A stretch of DNA of 10,646 bases from Thermoplasmata archaeon (GCA_021835265.1 JAKBQK010000526.1:1-10646), one strand, 5' to 3'; shown: positions 1 to 5,797, counted from the stretch's first letter. A program made the numbers and translations. The notes: generated by a model from the sequence alone, not told the origin.

Positions 1-522
1 AAATCAGCTATGTACCAGTCAAACTTTCTCCTTTCAACATTCAGTAAGGTAATAATAAAAGCTTCAACACTTAAGACTATTGCCCATGGTTCCGATCTGT
101 ATCCTGGAGGGATCAAGGCAATAATAGGTGAACCTTTGGCAGGTGAAAGAGTTGCCCTCATTTCTGAGTCGGGACAGCTTGTGGGTACCGGAAAAATGGT
201 ATTATCATTCAATCAGATATCTGACACAAAGATAGTGGATCTAGATAGAGTTCTCATTGACCCGGAACCAGGAAACTCGGTAAAAATACCAGTCAAGCAA
301 AAGGAAAGAGAGATTCATTTGAGGAGTGAGGTGAAGCAGGGATCAAAGGAAAGAAAATTTGTGAATGACAGATTTTCACGGGAGAAAAGAACACAGAGAC
401 CCAATCAATGGCCAGAACGCAATAATGAGAAAAGAAACAGAAACGAATACAGGGATAATTTTAAGGACAGGAGACCAGTTAACAGGAACAGAAAGAAGGG
501 AAGAAATGACAGAAAGAACTAA
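1..522 (+). CDS. cbf5: Cbf5/dyskerin-type tRNA/rRNA pseudouridine synthase, C-terminal part (5' truncated by window)
   Basis: The frame is open from base 1, so only the C-terminal ~173 residues are visible and the catalytic TruB domain lies upstream. From about nt 46 to 290 the product matches the PUA domain of archaeal Cbf5: a VIIKASTLKTIAHGSDLYPG stretch (family form: KDSAVDAICHGA-L-PGI), then GERVALISESGQLVGTGK and an LDRVLIDP end. In the family Cbf5 is the catalytic subunit of H/ACA guide RNPs (with Nop10, L7Ae, Gar1), and the PUA domain holds the guide RNA's ACA end. Archaeal Cbf5 normally stops soon after the PUA domain. Here about 75 further residues follow (nt ~290-519), rich in Arg, Lys, Asn and Glu and of low complexity, recalling the basic tail of eukaryotic dyskerin. 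The stop overlaps the nop5 start by 17 nt. Another PUA protein such as an archaeosine transglycosylase is possible but fits less well. Confidence 0.85.
   Translation, partial: KSAMYQSNFLLSTFSKVIIKASTLKTIAHGSDLYPGGIKAIIGEPLAGERVALISESGQLVGTGKMVLSFNQISDTKIVDLDRVLIDPEPGNSVKIPVKQKEREIHLRSEVKQGSKERKFVNDRFSREKRTQRPNQWPERNNEKRNRNEYRDNFKDRRPVNRNRKKGRNDRKN
495..500 (+). promoter_or_regulatory. Ribosome binding site of nop5
   Basis: GAAGGG lies inside the cbf5 tail codons, 5 nt before the ATG at 506. It is a moderate purine-rich Shine-Dalgarno match and supports 506 over the upstream in-frame ATGs at 365 and 425. Confidence 0.5.
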
Positions 523-1297
523 ATGGTACGGTTACAGAAGTGATGGTACTCTAAAAGTCTATAAGCTTCTTTCTGCAAATCCGACTGATCTATTTGACAG
601 ACTATCTGAAGGAAAGGATGGATTAGAAATGGAAGAGGGCAAGGCGCTTCCTGATCTTCGAGAACTGATGCTAAATTACGGAAGATCGAAACTGAAAGAG
701 TCTCTCGGAAGGGACTGGAAGCTGGTGAAGATCTTCAATGTGTATAACTCAATGGACGAAATAATCAATCTCTTATTTGAAAAATCAATGGCTCTTGGCC
801 TGATTGTAGGCGAATCGGAGGATCCTGGAGAATTATTCCAGAATATGAAGAATAACGAGGATCATGCAATATCAACCATAGGGGAACTTGGATCGGAAAT
901 GGTATCGAGGAAAAAGGAACTTGAAAAGTCCCTGAATGAGAAGGCAAAGGAGATCTTTCCAAACACCTCACGAATAATTAATCCAGTATTATGTGCTGAA
1001 CTGCTGGGGCATTTTCAATCACTGGAAAGGCTTGTTAATACCCCATCATCCTCAATACAGATGGCAGGTGCAGAGAAATCACTTTTTATCAGCAAAACAA
1101 GGCACATACCAAATCCGAAACATGGCTTTCTTTATAAGTCTCATTTAATTTCGGGAAGCAGTCCAAGAGATAGGGGAAAAATTTCAAGAAGACTCTCGGC
1201 AAAAATTGCCTTAACTCTTAAGGCTGATGGTATAGGCAGGATAATGAGTCAGGATGAAATAGATAATATCCTTTCAAAAATAAGTAATAAGAATTAA
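506..1297 (+). CDS. nop5: Nop5 (Nop56/58 family), C/D box guide RNP scaffold
   Basis: 263 residues. Nop5 is the scaffold of archaeal C/D box sRNPs, linking L7Ae-bound guide RNA to the 2'-O-methyltransferase fibrillarin. Seen here: an N-terminal domain (residues ~6-75, WYGYRSDGTLKVYKLL onwards), a helical/coiled-coil section with many Lys and Glu (~110-150), and the C-terminal Nop domain with NPVLCAELLGHFQSLERL, the hallmark GAEK (188-191) and PKHGFLYKSHLI...RGKISRRLSAKIAL. Length is near the short forms of the family, and there is no lysine-rich C-terminal tail. The frame stays open upstream to an ATG at 365, but that stretch is low-complexity sequence inside cbf5. The ATG at 506 is preceded by GAAGGG at about 6 nt and puts the N-terminus where the family's begins. 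Translation is probably coupled to cbf5. No fibrillarin gene lies downstream, where many archaea have it; it may be elsewhere. The stop is 1 nt from the purF stop on the opposite strand. Confidence 0.92.
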   Translation: MTERTKWYGYRSDGTLKVYKLLSANPTDLFDRLSEGKDGLEMEEGKALPDLRELMLNYGRSKLKESLGRDWKLVKIFNVYNSMDEIINLLFEKSMALGLIVGESEDPGELFQNMKNNEDHAISTIGELGSEMVSRKKELEKSLNEKAKEIFPNTSRIINPVLCAELLGHFQSLERLVNTPSSSIQMAGAEKSLFISKTRHIPNPKHGFLYKSHLISGSSPRDRGKISRRLSAKIALTLKADGIGRIMSQDEIDNILSKISNKN

Positions 1298-1298
1298 A

Positions 1299-2738
1299 TT
1301 ATAACTCCAGAGTTGTCTGGATATCTTCCTTTTCTCCAGCAATTTTTACCGGATATTCTCCGGTTAGACATCCAAGGCAGAGTGATTTCTTAGGCATTCC
1401 AATACTATTTACCAATCCCTCTATGGAGAGATAAGCAAGACTATCTGCACCAACCTCTTTTGAAATCTGATCATCACTCTTGTTTAAAGCTATGAACTGA
1501 TCCCGGGTCTTCATATCAACGCCGAAGTAACATGGTGCAACAATCTTTGGTGATGCTATTCTGACATGTATCTCTTTCGCGCCAAAACTCCTTAGCAAAG
1601 CAACAATCCTTTTCATGGTTGTTCCACGGACAATGCTGTCATCGACAAGAACAATTCGCTTTCCCTGTACTACAGATTTAATCGGATTCAGTTTCAGCTT
1701 AACTGCGCTGTCCCTTTCCTTGTTACCAGGCATAATAAATGTTCTTTCTGAGTATCTGTTCTTGAAAAGACCCTCACTATATTCCATCTTGAGTTCAGCA
1801 GCATAACTCAGGGCCTGTGTCCTGCCAGAGTCAGGTACTGGAATCACAACATCAGCCTCCACAGGCGCTTCTTTTGCGAGATTAACTCCAAGTCTGTACC
1901 TGGAATTATACACCTCAACACCATCTATTATGCTATCAGGTCTTGCAAAGTATACATATTCAAACATGCAGTGAGAAATCCTCTGACTCCTCATAATAAA
2001 TAAAGTGTTTATGTCTCCATTATATATCTCAACAACTTCTCCCGGTTGAACATCTCTGACAATAGCACCTCCAAGTACGTCAATGGCCGCGCTTTCAGAC
2101 GATATAATTATGTCGTTTCCGGCCTTTCCAAGAATAAGTGGTCTGAAACCCTTTGGATCCCTCATTGCGTACATCTTTTCTCCTATCATTAGAACGGCTG
2201 AATATGATCCTTGAAGCATTTCCATAGAACTTCTTATACCATTTTTAATTCCCTTCTGACGGATTGTCCGAGCCAGAAGATTCAACATAACTTCTGTGTC
2301 ATTGGTCGTGACAAAAGGCACTCCCTGCTCCTTTAACTCATCTCTCAAGGACTGATAATTAGTTATTTCCCCATTGTGGCTTATGGCCATATCACCCATT
2401 GCCGTTGATATTAGAAAGGGACCTGCGCCGGTTATATTCTTAATACCCGCTGTAGAATACCTGTTGTGACCTATTCCAATGTTCCCCTTAGGCACAATTT
2501 CTTTTTCAATATATGGCCTGAATCCCTCGTATACTAGCCCGTCTACCTTGAGAGCATTTATCTTTTCTCCATCAAAAATCGCAACTCCTGAAGCTTCCTG
2601 TCCCCTGTGTTGTAGAGTTCTCAGAGAAGTATAGATTTTAAAAAAAACTGTATCGTTACCGTATATCCCTATTACGGCACAGTTCTCACTTGGCTTTAGC
2701 CCATTTATAGGATCGTAGTCTTGGAGCTGGGAATCCAC
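1299..2738 (-). CDS. purF: Amidophosphoribosyltransferase (glutamine PRPP amidotransferase)
   Basis: Catalyses the first committed step of purine synthesis: PRPP plus glutamine to 5-phosphoribosylamine, cytosolic. From the GTG at 2738 the protein has 479 residues. A 19-residue propeptide precedes Cys20 (NCAVIGIYG), the N-terminal nucleophile freed by self-cleavage in this family. The glutaminase domain shows LQHRGQEASG, HNRYST and SHNGEITN. The PRPP loop is VLVDDSIVRGTT (about residues 363-374). Cys257, 403, 454 and 457 correspond to the four [4Fe-4S] ligands of the Bacillus-type enzyme, in CMFEYVYFARPDS, PCYFG and CLGC; counted from the mature Cys they fall at 238, 384, 435 and 438. Start choice: all possible starts lie inside rpl37e. 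The GTG at 2738 has GAGGTG 8 nt upstream; the frame also offers ATG 2774 (491 residues) and GTG 2747. It is the last gene of the LSm-rpl37e-purF operon and is convergent with nop5. Confidence 0.95.
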   Translation of the reverse strand: MDSQLQDYDPINGLKPSENCAVIGIYGNDTVFFKIYTSLRTLQHRGQEASGVAIFDGEKINALKVDGLVYEGFRPYIEKEIVPKGNIGIGHNRYSTAGIKNITGAGPFLISTAMGDMAISHNGEITNYQSLRDELKEQGVPFVTTNDTEVMLNLLARTIRQKGIKNGIRSSMEMLQGSYSAVLMIGEKMYAMRDPKGFRPLILGKAGNDIIISSESAAIDVLGGAIVRDVQPGEVVEIYNGDINTLFIMRSQRISHCMFEYVYFARPDSIIDGVEVYNSRYRLGVNLAKEAPVEADVVIPVPDSGRTQALSYAAELKMEYSEGLFKNRYSERTFIMPGNKERDSAVKLKLNPIKSVVQGKRIVLVDDSIVRGTTMKRIVALLRSFGAKEIHVRIASPKIVAPCYFGVDMKTRDQFIALNKSDDQISKEVGADSLAYLSIEGLVNSIGMPKKSLCLGCLTGEYPVKIAGEKEDIQTTLEL

Positions 2739-2850
2739 AGTGAGCACACCTCTTTTCCCTGATATGGTAAGCATGATGACCGCATCTTCTGCATCTGATA
2801 TGAACTTTCTTACTGTTCATTTTTCCCATTACAGCTGTTCCATTACTCAT
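2686..2850 (-). CDS. rpl37e: Large-subunit ribosomal protein L37e
   Basis: 54 residues. A small zinc-binding protein of the archaeal/eukaryotic 50S/60S subunit that contacts 23S rRNA. The start MSNGTAVMGKMNSKK fits the family pattern M-KGT-SMGKRNK. It continues with HIRCRRCGHHAYHI, REKRCAHCGF and an RLRSYKWAKAK end. The four zinc ligands are Cys20, Cys23, Cys35 and Cys38. The ATG follows the LSm stop by 2 nt, with AGGTGAT 5 nt upstream overlapping the LSm end, so translation is probably coupled. The last 53 nt (89 nt if purF starts at 2774) overlap purF in a different frame. Identity and start are clear from the motif set; the gene is easy to miss because of its size and the overlap. Confidence 0.95.
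   Translation of the reverse strand: MSNGTAVMGKMNSKKVHIRCRRCGHHAYHIREKRCAHCGFPAPRLRSYKWAKAK
2747..2752 (-). promoter_or_regulatory. Ribosome binding site that decides the purF start
   Basis: On the minus strand GAGGTG stands 8 nt before GTG 2738, inside the rpl37e coding region (codons for Arg-Cys of the second zinc knuckle). It fits the 16S tail better than anything before ATG 2774. It directly abuts GTG 2747, which is too close to serve that codon. Confidence 0.5.
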
Positions 2851-2852
2851 TT

Positions 2853-3101
2853 TTAATCACCTGATGATGGCGAAACAAAAATAACATTGTCTCCTCTTAC
2901 GAGTATTCTGTTATGAACGCCTTTAACTTCTCCGTTTATAATTTCATTTGCATTTCTTAAAACTAGATTCATGTATACATCGTATCCTTCAAGGGTACCG
3001 GAGTAGCCTCTCCTTCCCTTAACATCAACTAATACATTCTTTTCGGTAGAAGCCCTAAGAGCCTCTAATGGTTTGAGTCCGGTATTTGGATATGTTGCCA
3101 T
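2853..3101 (-). CDS. LSm/Sm-like archaeal RNA-binding protein (snRNP homologue)
   Basis: 82 residues, normal length for an archaeal Sm protein. Archaeal Sm proteins form seven-membered rings that bind U-rich RNA. The Sm1 motif covers residues ~23-52 (VLVDVKGRRGYSGTLEGYD, then YMNLVLRNA) and Sm2 ~63-77 (HNRILVRGDNVIFV). The uridine-pocket residues are present: Asp41 and Asn45 in YDVYMN, Arg69-Gly-Asp in IRGDN form (LVRGD). It is first in an operon with rpl37e and purF; the association of LSm with L37e is a known archaeal arrangement. No Shine-Dalgarno precedes the ATG and a TATA box lies about 30 nt upstream, so the message is probably leaderless or nearly so. The Ala-Thr-Tyr N-terminus precedes the N-terminal helix KPLEALRAS. 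Confidence 0.95.
   Translation of the reverse strand: MATYPNTGLKPLEALRASTEKNVLVDVKGRRGYSGTLEGYDVYMNLVLRNANEIINGEVKGVHNRILVRGDNVIFVSPSSGD
2856..2862 (-). promoter_or_regulatory. Ribosome binding site of rpl37e
   Basis: AGGTGAT on the minus strand, 5 nt before the ATG at 2850, overlapping the last LSm codons. It would pair along its whole length with an ATCACCT 16S tail. Confidence 0.7.
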
Positions 3102-3127
3102 GTTAATTGTGCTGTTATGGTAATACT

Positions 3128-3140
3128 GTATAAAAAAATA
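3128..3140 (-). promoter_or_regulatory. TATA box of the LSm-rpl37e-purF operon
   Basis: The minus strand reads TATTTTTTTATA, a good archaeal box A. Its centre is about 32 nt from the LSm ATG, which predicts transcription starting within a few nt of the start codon. This agrees with the lack of a ribosome binding site there. Confidence 0.6.
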
Positions 3141-3229
3141 TCCTATTTATTCCATTTAAAAAAGAAAAGACACTCACAGGTTATTCATAATTAGATGACC
3201 ATATTAGCACTATATATCAAAAACAGTAA

Positions 3230-3580
3230 CTAAAAGTACTCTTCCAATTTTACGAGTTTTGCCTCAAAGTTACCAAGGACAGAGTGCGCCCCTTTACCTA
3301 TCTTCAGTATCAATCCTTTTTGATCTCTTATTTCTATTATTACTCCAAGGGATGCTACGAAACTTGAAAACTGGCTTAACATTTTTCTTCGTTTACTCAT
3401 CTTAGGCATTTTTTTGAATATGTTTTTCGATAGTTTCCTATCTTCCATTTCAATATCAACGGTTCCTTTATTTATGGACACAGTTGAAAATGGTTTGCCA
3501 TCAATTCTGATCTCAACATTACCTGAATTCAGTAGACTTTGAGCAACATTAGATACTATTTCATTGTTTTGCTTTTTCAT
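3230..3580 (-). CDS. Uncharacterised 116-residue protein, second gene of a small overlapping pair
   Basis: I do not recognise the family. No signal peptide or membrane segment is visible. The layout suggests an N-terminal helix (3-18), a beta-hairpin pattern (21-46: VEIRIDGK, VSINKG, TVDIEME), a strongly basic central segment (49-66, with FKKMPKMSKRRKM), a helix (67-78) and a C-terminal beta section ending in GLILKIGKGAHSVLGNFEAK. The basic middle could touch nucleic acid, but that is a guess. The start overlaps the end of the upstream 58-codon gene by 20 nt and no clear ribosome binding site is present, so coupled translation is likely. The N-terminal half resembles the whole upstream protein in pattern (helix, then two alternating hydrophobic strands), which may mean tandem duplication. 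Confidence 0.7.
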   Translation of the reverse strand: MKKQNNEIVSNVAQSLLNSGNVEIRIDGKPFSTVSINKGTVDIEMEDRKLSKNIFKKMPKMSKRRKMLSQFSSFVASLGVIIEIRDQKGLILKIGKGAHSVLGNFEAKLVKLEEYF

Positions 3581-3737
3581 GTACGGGCATCGCTGTTACG
3601 TCCAGGGTTCCATTAATAACAACATTCGCGTTCATTCCTGGTAATTTAATACTCATTTCCTTAAAATTAAATTCCATTGATCCTTTTGCCCCTTCAAGTG
3701 CTTTTATGAAATTCTCTATTATAGATTCTTCTTCCAT
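3561..3737 (-). CDS. Uncharacterised 58-residue protein, first gene of the small overlapping pair
   Basis: An unrecognised small protein beginning MEEESIIENFIKALEGAKG and ending MPVHEKAKQ. An acidic N-terminal amphipathic helix (2-18) is followed by alternating strands (MEFNFKEMSIKL, NANVVINGTLDVTAM). There is no cysteine, signal peptide or membrane segment. Support for its being real: a TATA box about 42 nt upstream, a TGATCA element 3 nt before the ATG shared with the neighbouring phosphatase gene, and a stop that overlaps the start of the 116-residue gene. The composition is protein-like, with Gly, Asn and Lys in plausible places. It probably forms a two-gene operon with that gene. Function unknown; a complex of the two products is possible. 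Confidence 0.65.
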   Translation of the reverse strand: MEEESIIENFIKALEGAKGSMEFNFKEMSIKLPGMNANVVINGTLDVTAMPVHEKAKQ

Positions 3738-3774
3738 AAATGATCATAGGTATCAACTTATTTAAGTGTTTTCA

Positions 3775-3784
3775 ATTTAAATAA
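3775..3784 (-). promoter_or_regulatory. TATA box of the 58/116-residue gene pair
   Basis: ATTTAAAT (minus strand) lies about 42 nt before the ATG at 3737, predicting a leader near 16 nt that includes the TATGATCA element at 3741-3748. A second box-like stretch (CTTAAATAA, 3758-3766) would instead give a leaderless message; sequence alone cannot choose. Confidence 0.45.
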
Positions 3785-3814
3785 TACTTCCAACATAATT
3801 TTTCAGGATTTCGT

Positions 3815-4939
3815 TCATATGATGATTAAGGGAATCAACATTTCATCCCTGCACAACCCTCCATGTCTACCTTTAAAATATGTAGTGTTGCCTTCATCTA
3901 AAGAGCCAGGATAAAAAAATGAATCTCCGTTTATGGGTATTCCTATATAGTCAAAGCTTGAAAATCGGCTACATTCTGATGATCCTAAGAGCATTTTCAG
4001 ATTATTCTTGTTATTATCGTATATCTTTAAACCTGGTAGATAGTTGTTGAGAGACTCAAGCAGATTACTTGATCCAGAGAAAAATATAGACCTGGTAGAA
4101 CCAAATGGAGCCATGGAAAAGTTAGCCGGTACTGCTGGGTAATCAGTCATCTGTATCGCCCTTTTAGCCTCAACATGACCGTGATCTGCAGTTATTATGA
4201 ATCTGTATTCATTTTTATAAGGATCCATTTCTTTCTTTACACTGTTTACTATTTCTCTGAGAGCACTAAGATTCTGTTCTGAATATGGGCCATAGATATG
4301 CGACAGTTTATCAGCAAATGGAATATATAAATAAACAAAATCATATCCGTTTTCTAATGCCTTTCTGTAGAAATATAAAGCATCCCACAGGTGATAATAA
4401 TGAAAGTGATCTCCTTTAGTACTGTTAGTTATTGTAGTCAATTCCGATTTTCTAATAAATTCTGGAGATATTATAGCAATCTTTTTCCCAATCATTACTG
4501 CTTTTTCCACTGTATTTTCAACTTTATATGTATCTTTCATTGATCCAAATTCTTTTAAGGAGTCTTTTCCTTTCGAATACACAGGAGAAAACTGGAAATT
4601 ATCAATAATGGTCCCAAATTTTTTAACAAAAGTTGTTCCACCCAGAACACAGTGATCTCCTGGAAGCTGGCCCGACATTAGGGTCACAAGTGCAGTGGTA
4701 GTTATTGACGGGAATACACTCGTCAAGTATGGCTCTCCATCTTCGATAATTCCAGCTTTTACTCCAGCAAGATAACCAAATCCATCTATTAGGACAACAC
4801 TCATCTTTTTTCCATCTACTGGTAAAACTTTCAAACAATTATTATGTGGGCGAAGCTCTAGGCTTGTCATTACACTTTGTGCCAAATTATATAAACTTCC
4901 ATTTTCATAGTTCGGTAGAACAAGATCGTTAGATTCCAT
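3815..4939 (-). CDS. Alkaline phosphatase superfamily hydrolase (type I phosphodiesterase/nucleotide pyrophosphatase-like)
   Basis: 374 residues. The family uses two metal ions to hydrolyse phosphomono- or diesters; the substrate here is unknown. The full ligand set is visible in order: Asp52 in VVLIDGFGY, the nucleophile region FPSITTT (Thr80 most likely, followed by LMSGQLPGDHCVLGG), Asp210 and His214 in ADKLSHIYGPYS, Asp252-His253 in ITADHGHV, and His359 in GRHGGLCRDEMLIP. The protein should therefore be active. No signal peptide or C-terminal anchor is seen, so it is probably cytoplasmic. The many Asn residues (for example 309-313) and extra loops suggest a divergent member. It is transcribed alone from a TATA at about 4980, and its 3' end lies 78 nt upstream of the small-gene pair on the same strand. 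Phosphonoacetate hydrolase or phosphoglycerate mutase branches are less likely given the NPP-like FPS-T and GPxS spacing. Confidence 0.85.
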   Translation of the reverse strand: MESNDLVLPNYENGSLYNLAQSVMTSLELRPHNNCLKVLPVDGKKMSVVLIDGFGYLAGVKAGIIEDGEPYLTSVFPSITTTALVTLMSGQLPGDHCVLGGTTFVKKFGTIIDNFQFSPVYSKGKDSLKEFGSMKDTYKVENTVEKAVMIGKKIAIISPEFIRKSELTTITNSTKGDHFHYYHLWDALYFYRKALENGYDFVYLYIPFADKLSHIYGPYSEQNLSALREIVNSVKKEMDPYKNEYRFIITADHGHVEAKRAIQMTDYPAVPANFSMAPFGSTRSIFFSGSSNLLESLNNYLPGLKIYDNNKNNLKMLLGSSECSRFSSFDYIGIPINGDSFFYPGSLDEGNTTYFKGRHGGLCRDEMLIPLIII

Positions 4940-4979
4940 ATTTGATCATATCACTAACAATTTTAATGTAACCTAAGTA

Positions 4980-4989
4980 AAATATATTT
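4980..4989 (-). promoter_or_regulatory. TATA box of the phosphatase-superfamily gene
   Basis: AAATATATTT on the minus strand, about 45 nt before the ATG at 4939. It predicts a leader of roughly 19 nt carrying TATGATCA (4943-4950) 3 nt before the start codon, the same layout as the next gene downstream on this strand. Confidence 0.45.
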
Positions 4990-5069
4990 CCAATATAGTC
5001 CGTCGAAGAAATATAAAGTATAGAATTCTTTATCGTGTCTAATAGATGTAATTAAATTGATCTCAAGGT

Positions 5070-5094
5070 TTGACCCTGGTACATGTCAGGTTAA
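5070..5094. repeat. Imperfect inverted repeat in the divergent spacer
   Basis: TTGACCCTG on the left and CAGGTTAA on the right flank the near-palindromic centre GTACATGT. The arms pair as CCTG/CAGG plus partly matching outer bases. It could be an operator or an RNA hairpin; no known regulator site is recognised. Confidence 0.35.
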
Positions 5095-5199
5095 GTTTAC
5101 ATTACGTTCGTACTTGTTGAAATTTCATTAATATAAAAAGGAGGTCATGCAATATCATTAAGCACTTCATCAAACTAATATAGGCTAAATAGTAATAAA

Positions 5200-5235
5200 T
5201 TGTATATTTATTGTATATAAGTTAATTTAAAGAAT
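5200..5235 (+). promoter_or_regulatory. Candidate promoter region of the 164-residue membrane protein gene
   Basis: Two TTGTATAT boxes 11 bp apart (5200-5207, 5211-5218) and an AATTTAAAG box (5224-5232) precede the ATG at 5255. The last lies about 27 nt upstream and would give a leaderless message, which fits the pyrimidine-rich sequence just before the start (no Shine-Dalgarno). Confidence 0.4.
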
Positions 5236-5254
5236 AAATTGGTTTTGTCTTCTT

Positions 5255-5749
5255 ATGGACAGGAGTCAAAATATAGGTTCTACCAAAAATGAGGAAGAAC
5301 TTAAGTGGATTGATCAAAAATATGTAACATACATTTACATTTTAGTGGGGGTTTTGTTGCTTTTTGTAGTTCCCTATGGAATGACAATGAAAGGATCTGC
5401 AGTAAATAACTATGTACTTATTATTAATACAATATTTAGTTTATACCTGATTGGAATTGGAATAGTTGAATATCTAAACATAAGAAAGTCTGTAGATGTA
5501 TTAGCGAAATATTTTCCTCTTGTGATTATCATATCTGGATTTATAACAGCCATAATGTACTCTCATTTCTATGATACAGGATGGGATAAAAGTCTGCATC
5601 TCTACATAGTGAATATTAGTAGCGCAGGGTTGCTACACATAGCCTATTATAAGGCCAGAGATGTTATATCTGAAACCAGTTCTGTTGGTGGATTACTAGT
5701 AATCCTTGGGGGTATATACGAGTCAATGTATAGAAGAATGAAGAAATAG
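5255..5749 (+). CDS. Uncharacterised small integral membrane protein (164 aa)
   Basis: No family recognised. A polar, charged N-terminus (1-22, no signal peptide) precedes four clear hydrophobic segments at about 24-41, 52-73, 86-103 and 113-131, and a weaker one at 143-156; the C-terminus is basic (YRRMKK). Segment 4 holds histidines (SLHLYIV, LLHIAYY), and MYSHFYDTGWD forms the loop before it. No catalytic motif or cysteine is seen. It is transcribed alone: the upstream gene is divergent and the downstream gene convergent. A-ending codons and frequent AUA follow the local AT-rich style, so there is no clear sign of transfer. It could be a membrane stress or transport accessory protein, but nothing in the sequence says which. 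Confidence 0.7.
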   Translation: MDRSQNIGSTKNEEELKWIDQKYVTYIYILVGVLLLFVVPYGMTMKGSAVNNYVLIINTIFSLYLIGIGIVEYLNIRKSVDVLAKYFPLVIIISGFITAIMYSHFYDTGWDKSLHLYIVNISSAGLLHIAYYKARDVISETSSVGGLLVILGGIYESMYRRMKK

Positions 5750-5797
5750 ACTGGGTTTTTGAATGCTTAATTTTTACAATCTTGACCTTATAGTACC

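Larger units (their letters stand above)
4940..5254. other. 315-bp AT-rich divergent intergenic region
   Basis: No ORF longer than about 22 codons and no tRNA-like fold is seen. It holds the minus-strand phosphatase promoter at its left end and plus-strand TATA-like boxes at its right end (TTGTATAT twice, 11 bp apart, at 5200 and 5211). Between them lie an imperfect dyad (5070-5094) and a strong AGGAGGT Shine-Dalgarno match (5139-5145) just after an ATATAAAAA box. No start codon at a workable distance opens a real frame after it; the nearest ATG gives only Met-Gln-Tyr-His. Confidence 0.6.

Noticed and set aside
365..505. In-frame upstream extension of nop5 (ATG 365 or 425)
   Set aside because: This stretch is the low-complexity cbf5 tail read in another frame; Nop5 similarity starts after 506, which also has a better ribosome binding site.
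2773..2800. C/D box sRNA on the plus strand (ATGATGA as C box, CTGA as D')
   Set aside because: It falls on codons for His-His and neighbours of L37e read backwards; no proper C'/D pair or terminal stem follows.
4623..4838. 71-codon minus-strand ORF inside the phosphatase gene
   Set aside because: It is the same strand in another frame, Cys/Trp/Arg-rich as out-of-frame translation usually is, and lies wholly within a conserved domain.
5147..5161. Four-codon ORF after AGGAGGT
   Set aside because: Only 1 nt separates the ribosome site from its ATG, too short for initiation, and the peptide is too small to judge.
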